From: Heracleum sosnowskyi
Lineage: Eukaryota > Streptophyta > Magnoliopsida > Apiales > Apiaceae
Assembly: GCA_030848705.1 (NCBI GenBank)
Contig: JAUIZM010000120.1
Coordinates: 1-64,000 of the forward strand
Length of the DNA: 64,000 nucleotides
Direction: 5' to 3'
The notes under the pieces were generated by a model. That model searched no databases. It was not told where the DNA came from and was given only the letters and a program-made list of their open reading frames with translations. This document shows, piece after piece, positions 35,639 to 45,607 of this stretch (the first letter of the stretch is position 1; each line of letters opens with the position of its first letter). Position numbers and translations under genes: made by a program.

Positions 35639-35778
35639 AAGCATGCATGCTCTAAACATCTTCCCAAGAGGTTGGGGTGGAAGTCCCAAAAGAAATTTTG
35701 CAAGCCGAGTTTACTAAAGACTCCAATGTGTTTAGAGACAAAGTTTCGAAAAGTTCACTATCCTCTGCAGAAAGTGAG
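35639..35778 (+). pseudogene. LINE ORF1 remnant, part left of Copia insertion
   Basis: An open stretch ending KSSLSSAESE runs to the Copia insertion point. Removing the Copia element and one copy of its GTGAG target duplication lets the frame continue into EEGNEEGSDSNWG and the basic end GRRGRPRKN (stop at 40678). Position before a LINE endonuclease region suggests the C-terminal end of LINE ORF1. The left limit is uncertain. Confidence 0.5.
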
Positions 35779-36071
35779 TGATGTAAATGTATAAGTATAT
35801 ATGTGTGTTTGAGTTTGCAGAATTCTCAGTAGTCACCAGAATATGCTCATCAAATGGGCTGATTTTCTTATTGATCATGCAACGGAATAAAAACAGTAAT
35901 ACAACCACATAGTGGCTAGAAAATAGGAACACTACTCACACTCCTACAATTACTCCACTACAGCTTTTATTTGCCAAACTACATTCCTAAAAACTCTCTA
36001 CCAAAGTTGACTAAATCATATCCTAATAAAACATAAATACTAAATAAATACATTTAAGATTAAATACAATA
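35779..36071 (-). repeat. Copia 3' LTR
   Basis: Runs from TGATGTAAATG to AAATACAATA in plus-strand reading. On the element strand it is preceded by the polypurine tract AAGGGGGAGAT (plus-strand 36072-36082). Confidence 0.97.
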
Positions 36072-36086
36072 ATCTCCCCCTTAATC

Positions 36087-39000
36087 TTAAATGTTTCTTG
36101 CCAGCTCCTTAACACCCAACAGTTTCCTCATTTTCTCAAACCTTGCAGTCGACAAAGTCTTGGTAAGTATGTCCGCTCGCTGCTCCTCTCCAGACACATG
36201 TTTGATGCAGATTTTCCCACGCTCTAAGCACTCACGAATGAAGTGATATCGAATGTTAATGTGCTTAGAACGTCCATGAAACACAGAATTTTTTGCTAGA
36301 TCAATCGCTGATTTGTTGTCGATATAAAGGACCACTGGACCTATGCTTTCATCAGTAATCTGACTAAGAACATTCCTGAGCCAAATACATTGACATGCTG
36401 CCGCAGTTGCAGCCATGAACTCAGCCTCACATGATGATAATGCCACACATTTTTGTTTCTGAGATACCCATGTGATTAAACTCTCATTTAAGTAGAAGAC
36501 CATACCTCCAGTACTTCTCCTATCCTCAACATCACCTGCAAAATCGCTGTCTGAGTAACCTGTTAATATGTTGTTTCCTCCCTCCTTGGTATAAACCAGT
36601 CCATACTCGAGCGTTCCCTTTACATATCTCATAATTCTCTTTGCTGCATTTAGATGTAACACCGTTGGATGCTCCATGTACCTGCTGACAAGGCCAACTG
36701 CAAAAGATATATCAGGTCTGGTGTTCACCAAATAGCGTAATCCTCCTACTAAACTCTTGAACTGTGTCACATTCACTCGTTTTCCTCATTCGTCTTTAGT
36801 TAACTGCTCTTTTGGGTCCATGGGATACTTACACGGATTGCATTCTGCTAGCCCAGCTTTTTCAAGGATTTTCTTCGCATAGCTTGTCTGTTTCAATTCA
36901 ATGAACCCATTTCCCTGTTCCACCTCGATCCCCAAATAATACGTTAGCTTCCCCAGGTTGCTCATCTCAAACATGTTATTCATCTGGACCTTAAATTCTT
37001 CTATGATCCCTGTGCTTGTACCAGTAACCAGTAGGTCGTCCACATAGACAGCAACCACCAGAATGTTATCATTCTCACGTCGAGTATATACTCCGTGTTC
37101 TGATGGACATCGTTTGAAACCCAGTGACTCCAGGTATCCGTTTAGCTTTGAATACCAAGCCCGTGGGGCTTGCTTAAGCCCATACAACGCTTTGATCAAT
37201 ATGTAGACCTTGTTTTCTTGTCTCTTTATCTCATAGCCCTCTGGTTGTGTCACATAGACCTCTTCACTTATTTCCCCATTCAGAAACGCCGTTTTTACGT
37301 CAAGATGATGGACTTCCCAGTTATTTTTAGCTGCCAATGCTAGTAGTAATCTCACGGTCTCCAGCCTTGTAACTGGTGCAAAACTTTCTTCGTAGTCTAT
37401 GCCATGCTGTTGAACAAAACCTCGTGCCACCAATCTCGCTTTATGTTTAACTATCTTCCCTTCAGCATCCTTTTTCAGTTTATAAATCCATTTTAGATCT
37501 ATAACTTTGTGACCCTTTGGTAGTTCTGTCAACCTCCATGTTCCATTTTTATTAATCGAATCTATCTCGCTTTGCATTGCCTGTTTCCACTCCTTGCGTT
37601 GGACAGCCTGATTGTAGTTCCCAGGTTCATCTACTGACATGATCATCAACTCGTCTTCAAGCTCGACTTCTTCTGTGACATTGTAGATTTCTTCAAGTGA
37701 CCTGAAACGCTTTGGCGTCTCATCATACGTGTCTGAATCCACTTCATTTTCAGTCTCCTGCTGAGACCTTGGGCTTTCAACTTCTTCTATGTTACCAGTG
37801 TCCCCATCTTCGTGATTCTGTATTTCTTCACTTGGCATGCTCACATCCAACACCAACCCAGGTTCCTCATTACACATGTCTTCTCCCTCGAGTTCAGACC
37901 ATGGCCAGCACTTGCTTTCTTCAAAAACCACATCTCGACTAACACACACACGTTTGTTCACGGGGTCGTACAATCTGTACGCCTTTGTGCCAGGCTCCCT
38001 ACCCAAGTTCACGACTTGCAAACTCCTATCATCCAATTTCTTATTATGAGTACCTGGAGTTTTCATATACGTCAAACACCCAAACACTCTAATGTGACTT
38101 ATGTTGGGTTTTTCTCCGGTCCATGCCTCGTAGGGAGTCTTCCCGGTTAGTGACCTTGTCGGTAACCTATTTAGCACATAGACCGAGTGACGGACAGCCT
38201 CTCCCCATAGTATTAGTGGCAACTTCATCTCCTTCAGGTAGCTACGAGTCATTTCAACAATTGTTCTATTTCTACGCTCTACCACGCCATTTTGCTGAGG
38301 CGTGTAGGGTGCAGAAAAATGTCTTTCTATGCCCGTTTCTTCACAGTACTCAATGAACTCTTTCGACATGAATTCACCACCTCTATCAGTGCGCAATACT
38401 TTCACCTTCCTTTCAGACCCATCTTCCACTTGTGCTCTAAATTTCTTGAACACAGAGAACGCCTCATTCTTGTGTCTCAACATATAAGCCCACATAACTC
38501 GACTATAGTCATCTACAAGTAGGAAAAAAAACTTACTTCCTCCTGCTGTGGCTGGATCAATTGGTCCACATAGGTCAGCGTGGACTAATTGAAGAGCTCT
38601 ACTTGCAGTGAAACTCGATTGCTTTGGAAACGATTTCCTAGTCTGTTTTGACATTAAACACCCACTACAAACCTCAGCAGAGTGTGCAATCTTAGGCAGC
38701 CCATACACCATTCGTTCATTGTACATTAACGCTAAAGATTGGAGATTAACATGTCCCAGACGAGTGTGCCACAGACGTGTAATCTCATCAACCTTGGACA
38801 GCAGACACACGGGATTAACAGTGTTAATGAGCAGCTTATACAGACGATTAGGAGACTTCTTAACCTTCATTAACACATTTCCTTGTGATTCGTACACCCA
38901 CAAATAGTTTCCAGCCAACACTACCTTATTTCCACTCTCCGACAATTGCCCCAAACTTATAATATTACTACAAAGAGTGGGGATATAGTATACCTCATGA

Positions 39001-40211
39001 AGGGTGCGTTCCTCCCCGTTCTTGCATTGCAGGACTATGGATCCTTTCCCTTCGATTTTAACAGCTGATCCATCCCCAAACTTCACTTTCCCTATTACGT
39101 TTGAGTCCAGTTTGTTGAATTTTGACTTATCTCCAGTCATATGGTTGCTCGCACCATTGTCGAGATACCAAACGTTTGTCCCCACAGTCCCCTCACTTGC
39201 AGTATGCTTCAGTTTTGGCAATATTCCTTCCTCATTCAGCAGCATAGCTTCCTCTTTTTTTTCATGTTTAACAAGCAACAAGGCAGGTTCATCATCCTCC
39301 AGTTGAGTTAGATGAGCCTCCTGCTTCGTTTCTTGTCTCACATCTCTTGCACGTCGCGGTTTGCGACATTCAACAACAATGTGACCGTATAAACCACAAT
39401 TGTAGCATTTCACTCTACTCTTGTCCCATCCAGTACGGTTTCGTGCACTTGTTCCTCCTTTGTTCATTCTCCTCTGCCATTCCTCCTTGGTGAGTAATAG
39501 TTTCCCACCTTCATTTTCTTTCTTCATCCACTCCTCTTCAGTAAGCATAAGCTGTCCTCTAGGATTATCGTTTTGGCCATTCAGTCTTTCCTCATGTGCC
39601 TTTAGTGACCCAATCACCTCTTCAACAGTCATGGTCTCGATGTCACCGAATTGTTCCATTGTTGACACTATCTGCAAAAATTTTGAGGGCATTGCACGTA
39701 GCAGTTTCTTCACCACATAGGCCTCCTTCATGTCCTCTCCAAGTGCACGTATGTTGGTTGCAAGTCCATTGATTTTTATACAGAAATCGTCCAGCATCTC
39801 TGTATCCTTCATGCTTAATGATTCGAATTCCGATTTGAGAGTTTGGACCTTGGCTGCTTTCACCTTCTCAGCACCTTGAGACATCGTTCTTATAGCCACC
39901 CAGGCGTCTTTGGCTTTCTTTTTCTCCGCCAGGGAGAGTAATATCTCCTCAGGTATGCTCTGGTAAATCATGGCCAGAGCTACCTTATCTAATCGGTCAT
40001 CAACTGCAACTGCACCTTCCTTGGCTGCACCATCCTTGGCTGCACCATCCTTGGGGTCGTTCGACTCCACTGCGTCCCACACGCCATGCGCCTGCATGAG
40101 TACTCTCATTTTCATCGACCAGGTAGTGTAGTTGGACTTAGTTAACATTGGGTAGCTTAGCCCCATGCTTCCTCCCTTTAGTTTGCCCACATCCATCGTT
40201 TGCTTTGACAT
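36087..40211 (-). pseudogene. Copia gag-pol, one in-frame stop
   Basis: From ATG at 40211 the frame runs 1141 codons, meets TGA at 36788-36786, and continues in the same frame for about 230 more codons to a normal end at 36087. Order by residue: UBN2-type gag (about 20-230), CCHC zinc knuckle CYNCGLYGHIVVEC (about 268-281), protease DNGASNHM (about 351), integrase HHCC (about 481-520) and DDE residues (about 546, 608 and 645, in DLCGPI, RTDRGGEF and QNGVVERR), reverse transcriptase with KTAFLNGEI and YVDD, then after the stop RNase H with SDSDFAGD and the ILTKTL tail. The stop falls between RT and RNase H where relatives usually have Gly in a 'DEGGKR'-like stretch, so a single GGA-to-TGA change explains it. 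Removing RNase H should disable this copy unless the stop is read through. Confidence 0.95.
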
Positions 40212-40237
40212 ACGCTCGTGTGATCACTGTTTGCCTC

Positions 40238-40249
40238 GCTCTGATACCA
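40238..40249 (-). other. Copia primer-binding site
   Basis: On the element strand TGGTATCAGAGC, complementary to initiator methionine tRNA, two bases inside the 5' LTR. Confidence 0.95.
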
Positions 40250-40251
40250 AT

Positions 40252-40544
40252 TGATGTAAATGTATAAGTATATATGTGTGTTTGAGTTTGCAGAATTCTC
40301 AGTAGTCACCAGAATATGCTCATCAAATGGGCTGATTTTCTTATTGATCATGCAACGGAATAAAAACAGTAATACAACCACATAGTGGCTAGAAAATAGG
40401 AACACTACTCACACTCCTACAATTACTCCACTACAGCTTTTATTTGCCAAACTACATTCCTAAAAACTCTCTACCAAAGCTGACTAAATCATATCCTAAT
40501 AAAACATAAATACTAAATAAATACATTTACGATTAAATACAATA
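40252..40544 (-). repeat. Copia 5' LTR
   Basis: Counterpart of 35779-36071, same length, two mismatches. Followed on the plus strand by target duplication GTGAG. Confidence 0.97.
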
Positions 40545-41641
40545 GTGAGGAGGGGAATGAAGAGGGCAGTGATTCGAATTGGGGTATGAATTTTAATTGT
40601 GATAGCTCACAGAATACGGTATGTAACTTCATGAAAGAGATGTGTATGGGTGGACGTAGAGGGAGACCTAGGAAAAATTAGAGGGAAATGGTTAACCCTT
40701 TTGATTTTAGACTAGGGAAGAGAAACTTCAGTTCGAAGAGTAAAAACAACTGCAAAGTTAGAAGAATGGTGGGAGAATGATTGGATCGTATTCCGGAAAA
40801 AGATGAAGTATTTAATAATCCTAACGAAGATGACAAGTTTTCCATGGAAGCTGCATATATCCTGAAATTTGTTGTCAACATGGGGTTAGAAATTTAGGGA
40901 GGCATAGATGAGGGTGTTAAGGCATTGGCCAGGGGTTTGAAGGAGAACATAGTTTAATCCTTTTGATTGTATTATAGTTTTCTTGTGTTCAGTTTTCCAT
41001 GAAGAATCTATCATTACTTTCATGGAACGTGAGGGGGCCTTGTAATAGTTTATCAAAGAAGATGATCAGAGAAGTGGTTAGCTAGAAATAATATCACCTT
41101 CATGTGCTTACAGGAAACAAAATGCAGTACTTGGTCCAAGGAAGCAGTTAATTCTTTGTGGAATCATAGTGACAATGAATGGGTTGAGAGGTAAAGGCAA
41201 ACGACTTGTCATGAGGCATGTTTTGTTCATGGAACTCTACATTGTACAAGATTGTCAGATCTCAGGGGACTGAAAATTGGTTGGAATGTGATATTCGGAG
41301 CCTGATGGATGGAGGATCTTTTTATGTGTTCAATATATATATAGTCCTCAACACCTACATCAAAAGAGGCAGTTATGGGATCAACTTGAAAACAGGGTTG
41401 CCTTGTTGGGACATGAATCTTTATGTTTTGTTGGCGATTTCAACAACATAAGGGATGAATCTGAAGGAGAAAATTGTGATTACAGGCGCATTGATATGCA
41501 ATTTTTCAATCAATTAATTGAAAATAACAATTTGCTGGACATTGCAATATCAAATTCTTAGTTTACTTGGTTTGGTCCTGCCGGGAAAAAGAGCAAATTA
41601 GACAGAGTTCTCATGAACAACGTGTGGTGGGGTTCAGGTAA
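40545..41641 (+). pseudogene. L1-type LINE remnant (ORF1 end, endonuclease)
   Basis: After the ORF1 end (GRRGRPRKN, stop 40678) a second frame starts at ATG 40999: MKNLSLLSWNVRGP, then LQETK (near 41110), GGMFCSWN (near 41215), VGDFNNIRDE (near 41437), the segment ending LLDIAIS, and FTWFGPAGKKSKLDR (near 41570). These are the landmarks of the apurinic-endonuclease-like domain of plant L1 LINEs. Several frameshifts and stops break it, and the copy ends at about 41641 before any reverse transcriptase. Confidence 0.85.
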
Positions 41642-42140
41642 GTGATCTTTTGTAAAGCATAATGTAACATGTTAGGATTTATGGGTGATGGCTAAAAGAC
41701 AGCTTGACTAGATATTTTAAATACTAAATTTTATTAAGTATGAACATAATGTCACAAACAGAGTATGTTCTTATAATCATTTTGTTTACTGATTAATAAG
41801 ATCTTGGTACATCTTGGAAGAAGTTCATTTGTTTGTTCAAGCCTCAAGAAGTACTTAAAGAAGACAGCAAGAATAAATATTACTGTCATGGCACTGAAAG
41901 TAAGATTACAAGAAGACAGCTTGTTGCAAGTCATGACATCATATCCACTCTGACAACATTGGCGGAAGCCCTGAGACAGCAACTCTACCTTAGTCTGACA
42001 ACAAGTTTGAAACACCTGACAACATCATTAGCGGGGAGTTCATACTGTCACCAAAAGCATATCTCTGTGACAGCAAACTCAGCAGCTAAGGTCACTGTCT
42101 CAAAGGGAGTCGTTTGATTTGGGGATACACTCAGTCAAAC
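41642..42140. other. Unassigned stretch
   Basis: Between the LINE end and a duplicated segment. A 94-codon open frame (41833-42117, +) exists, but I recognise no domain and its bases are not clearly coding. No gene called. Confidence 0.35.
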
Positions 42141-42390
42141 AGGTTGAGTCATGTTATATTTGATTTCAATAATTTTAATTTTAATTTTAATTTCCGTTCG
42201 CCATCAATATGATTGTTTGTTCGGCCCTTATTATTGACGATTTGCAGAGTGCCTTTGAAGACCAAGACCAAATTAGGATTCTCTTATAACACACCCGTAT
42301 ACACACATTCTGTTTAGTCTACAGTTTGAAAGAACTTTTGCAGAGTTCATTTTATTAGCGCCCATGACCAGGAAAACTAATAGTATAGAT
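42141..42390 (+). repeat. ~250-bp direct repeat, left copy
   Basis: Matches 52581-52821 in the same orientation, from AGGTTGAGTCATG to TATAGAT, with a few substitutions and short gaps. The two copies bound the F-box/nucleoredoxin/PPR interval. Confidence 0.95.
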
Positions 42391-42419
42391 ATATATTTTT
42401 TAATATTTTATTAATTGTA

Positions 42420-43560
42420 TATGTTAAAAAAATAAGTAGAAGTGTTAAATTTTTTTAAATAACTAAAAGTATTAAAATATGTTTTAAAATAAAAAAGTAA
42501 TGTTTTGCCCGTAATATTTTTGAAAAATGAGTGGTTTTAGTAACAAAACATAAAAAAGTAACATGTTTTAGTTGAAAAGGTAATTGTCCGTAATTGAAAG
42601 TAATAAAATAGGTTTTAAAATAAATAAATAAAGGTTTACGTGTGATATTTTTGGAAAATGAGGGGTTTTAGTAAGGAAAAATAGAAAAAATAACATGTTT
42701 TAGTTGAAAAGGTTAATTGCCCATGTTTTTTTAGAAAAAAAAGGAGAATTGGTAGAAAAAATTGAAAAAGTAATGTATTTTAGCTGAAAAGATAATTGGT
42801 TGTAAACAATGTTATTAATTAATAATTTTTTTTATAAAAAATAAGTAAGGGTAATTAAGTATAGTATTTAATGTTTTGTCTATTACTCCCTCTGTCCCCC
42901 TGAGTTCTTTACATTACATTGGGGACGGGGGCTCGACACGCATTTTAAGACTCATATAAAATATATTTTCATAAATTATTTTAAATATTTTTTTCTTCTG
43001 AATAAAAGTATAATGTTTAAATTTTTATTTAGAAAAAGAAAATTTTGAAAATAAGTTGTAGAATTATACTTTATAGGAGCCTTAAAATGCGTGTCAAACA
43101 ATGTAAAAAAACTGTAAAGAAATGAGAGGGACAGAGGGAGTATAAGATATTTTAAACTTTTTTTAAATAATTAAAAGTATTAAAATAGGTTTTAAAATAA
43201 ATAAGTAATGGTTTGTCCGTGACATTTTTTGGAAAAAGGCGAGGTTTTAGTAAGGAAAAATAGAAAAAGTAACATGTTTTAGTTGAAAAGGTTAATTAAT
43301 ATTTTTGAAAAAAAACGGGTTTTAGTAAGAAAAAATAGAAAAAATATCATATTTTAGTTGAATAAGTAAGGGTTGCCCGTGATATTTTTGGAAAAGGACG
43401 GCTTTTAGTAAGATTAAATAGAAAAAGTAGCATGTTTTAGTTGAAAAAAAGTAATTTCCTGTGATTTTTTTAAGAAAAAGAGGAGATTTCTTAGAAAAAA
43501 TAATGTATTTTAGCCGAAAAGGTAATTGATTATAAATAGTGTTATTAATTAATAATATAT
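42420..43560. repeat. Degenerate minisatellite-like array
   Basis: The phrase 'catgttttagttgaaaaggt' with 'ggttttagtaaggaaaaatagaaaa' and 'attaaaataggttttaaaataaataa' recurs irregularly, near 42560, 42700, 43270, 43355 and 43430, about 80-140 bp apart. No coding content. A Stowaway-like MITE has inserted in the middle. Confidence 0.7.
42886..43140. mobile_element. Stowaway-like MITE (255 bp)
   Basis: Terminal inverted repeats CTCCCTCTGTCCC and GGGACAGAGGGAG, flanked by TA on both sides (42884-42885 and 43141-43142), as for Tc1/mariner-related Stowaway elements. Subterminal ACACGCATTTTAAGACTC is mirrored by GCCTTAAAATGCGTGT. Related internal sequence occurs in repeat copies A and B (near 13094 and 20931). 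Confidence 0.92.
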
Positions 43561-43730
43561 TTTTAAAAATAAGTAAGGGTAATTAAGTAAAATCATGTAG
43601 GTGCGACCAATAATGTATTGGGCTTTTTTCATAAATACCCAACCCAAAATTATTTTTTGCAAAAATACTATGTGTTTTTTAAATTTTTTGCGAAAATACC
43701 AAAATATTTGCAAAAATACCAAAATATTTG

Positions 43731-43872
43731 CAAAAATACGGTCTGCAACTACTTTCAACCATATCTGCAACTGCAACCAAAATCAACCGCATATGCAACT
43801 TTTTAATAAAAACGATTTTTGGTTGCATCTGTGGTTGATTTTGGTTGAAAGTAGTTGCAGACCGTATTTTTA
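43731..43872. repeat. Foldback inverted repeat
   Basis: About 30 bp at 43731-43760 (AAATACGGTCTGCAACTAC...) are mirrored at 43843-43872 (...GTAGTTGCAGACCGTATTT). The loop itself contains further inverted GGTTGATTTTGGTTG-type words. Upstream, 'ccaaaatatttgcaaaaata' is repeated in tandem (43698-43738). Confidence 0.85.
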
Positions 43873-44104
43873 AATAAGGATAATTAAATAAAATCCGACC
43901 AACCAACCAAACAAACTTTTAATGTTTCGTCTATAGTATAGATAATATTGAATGATTGATTGAAAAAAATTATAAAAATTATATTATTAAAATAAATTTC
44001 TCCATTATATGAAATTATAAATGAATAGTTTATAAATTTAAGTTAAATTTGACTACAAAAAAGTATATAATATGAGATAGTGGGAGTAATTAATTGGAGA
44101 AAAA

Positions 44105-44285
44105 TGCCCAAAATAACTAAAATTTATGTATAGAATGACGCCCATCCAAACTCGCATTACTCGAATGCGCATACTAAATTGTATGAATTGAATACATAAC
44201 CCACTTCCCCAACTATTCCAGTTGTTATAATGCGTATTCAAGTGGTTAATCTGGACACCTTTTCGGGCGGTCGTCATTTTGGGCA
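44105..44285. mobile_element. Small MITE-like element
   Basis: Ends TGCCCAAAATAAC and GTCATTTTGGGCA form 13-bp inverted repeats with one mismatch. No clear target duplication. The same terminus, GTCATTTTGGGCA, appears at 13065-13077. It lies directly upstream of the F-box gene, inside its probable promoter. Confidence 0.4.
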
Positions 44286-44304
44286 CCGTGAAATAAAAAA
44301 TCGT

Positions 44305-44311
44305 TATATAA
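44305..44311 (+). promoter_or_regulatory. Putative TATA box of F-box gene
   Basis: TATATAA, about 120 bp before the start codon and just outside the small MITE-like element. Confidence 0.5.
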
Positions 44312-44428
44312 GGCATTCACCCAATTAATTGACCATTCATTTAGTTTATCATTTCAATTGTAAAAACTAAAACCCCCAACTTAAACCCTAACCCTCATTT
44401 CACATTTCTACACTTGAATTGATTTATA

Positions 44429-45607
44429 ATGAGAGCCAATCCGACACTTTCGGAAGATCTTATAAGTGAAATTCTGATACGCGTACCAGTGAAATCGCTA
44501 ATATGTTTCCAATTAGTCTCCAAGAGCTGGTTATCACTGATTAAAGACCCGGCTTTCCTAAAATCTCAGCTCCTTCACGCAGTGAAACCCCTAACTCAAA
44601 CTCAAACTCTTATCCTGTCCTGCTACATGGATCGTAAACCCACGAAATTCTTACTCCTCGCGAATTCTCGTCAGACTGGGGATGATCTTTTGTCTCCGTA
44701 TTCTCGAGATGAGTTTAAATCCGTGCCTTCTGCTAGTCTTGTTGGTTCGGCTAATGGCATTGTTTGTGTTGTTGTTGTAGATATCTCGAAAAACAAACCT
44801 CGTTTTTATCTTTGGAATCCTGCTACTAGACGATCTAAAGTTATTCCGTGGCATGGTGTGTGTGATTATAGAGGTGTTGAAGATTACGGGTTGGGCTTTG
44901 GTTATGATCAGATAGATCAAGATTTTAAGGTTGTTAGGGTTATCAAGTTTGAATTGCCGCCTTTTTTGTGTGCTGAGGTGTATTCGGAAAATCATAAGGC
45001 ATGGCGAAAGATGCCTGATCCGATCGACACTCCAACTAGCAATCGTTTTGATGTGTGTTTTAATGGATTTTTGGTTGGTATTGGGGAGCAGGGTATGATG
45101 GCGTTTGATTTGAACAAGGAGGTGCTGAATTGTGCTATTAAGCTCCCTGTTGTTTATGATGATGATTGTGATGATGCTCATATCATCGAGTTTAATAACT
45201 CTTGTGCTGTTATTACAATCTTTTATGATTTCAATTATTCCATAGTGGATGAGAGGATTGGCCTTTGGACGTTAAACGATGATGCATGCCTTCGTTGTGG
45301 TGGTGGAGTTGAGGCATCATGGACGCCAATATTTAGTATTCATACAGACCTGCCACCATGTTTAGATAAAATTACACCAGGATCAACTACTGCTGGCTAC
45401 ATCAGCAATGGGGATCGCGTTCTACTAATAATGAATAATAAATGTTGGATTTCGTATAATGTTGATAAGAACGAGGCTGAGATTGTCCCACTTTCAGGTG
45501 ATATGGCTGATCGTTACGCTAGTCATGTTTACAAGTATACAGAGAGCCTAATTTCACTCGCAGGATTCAATCAAGTCAACTGGAATGTCAGTAAAGATGA
45601 TAATTAG
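44429..45607 (+). CDS. F-box protein with FBA-type domain
   Basis: Intact single-exon gene of 392 codons. The F-box occupies about residues 6-46 (LSEDLISEILIRVPVKSLI, CFQLVSKSW). The middle has 'SANGIVCV' and 'YLWNPATRRSKVIP', followed by 'DYGLGFGYD', the usual landmarks of the F-box-associated (FBA) interaction domain. Such proteins join SKP1-CUL1 ubiquitin ligases and select targets through the C-terminal part; the target here is unknown. The start is the first ATG after a plausible TATA box and a 5' leader. The 3' third, from 45265, together with about 1.6 kb of downstream sequence, is duplicated in tandem (47274-49208). Confidence 0.92.
   Translation: MRANPTLSEDLISEILIRVPVKSLICFQLVSKSWLSLIKDPAFLKSQLLHAVKPLTQTQTLILSCYMDRKPTKFLLLANSRQTGDDLLSPYSRDEFKSVPSASLVGSANGIVCVVVVDISKNKPRFYLWNPATRRSKVIPWHGVCDYRGVEDYGLGFGYDQIDQDFKVVRVIKFELPPFLCAEVYSENHKAWRKMPDPIDTPTSNRFDVCFNGFLVGIGEQGMMAFDLNKEVLNCAIKLPVVYDDDCDDAHIIEFNNSCAVITIFYDFNYSIVDERIGLWTLNDDACLRCGGGVEASWTPIFSIHTDLPPCLDKITPGSTTAGYISNGDRVLLIMNNKCWISYNVDKNEAEIVPLSGDMADRYASHVYKYTESLISLAGFNQVNWNVSKDDN

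Larger units (their letters stand above)
35779..40544 (-). mobile_element. Young Ty1/Copia retrotransposon
   Basis: Complete 4766-bp element on the minus strand. LTRs of 293 bp at both ends differ at two positions only (36007 T/C and 36057 A/C in plus-strand terms). It is flanked by a perfect 5-bp target duplication GTGAG (35774-35778 and 40545-40549). PBS and polypurine tract are in place. Gag-pol is open apart from one stop codon. The protease form DNGASNHMTG and the gag style suggest the Ivana/Oryco lineage, but that assignment is tentative. It interrupts an older LINE. Confidence 0.97.

Noticed and set aside
37712..39720. Several plus-strand frames of 70-112 codons within the Copia element
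   Set aside because: Antisense shadows of the gag-pol frame.
41833..42117. 94-codon frame as a gene
   Set aside because: No domain, no splice or promoter context, and it lies in a repeat-derived stretch.
44651..45181. 176-codon minus-strand frame
   Set aside because: Antisense to the F-box gene, with Ile/Asn/Arg-rich low-complexity composition.
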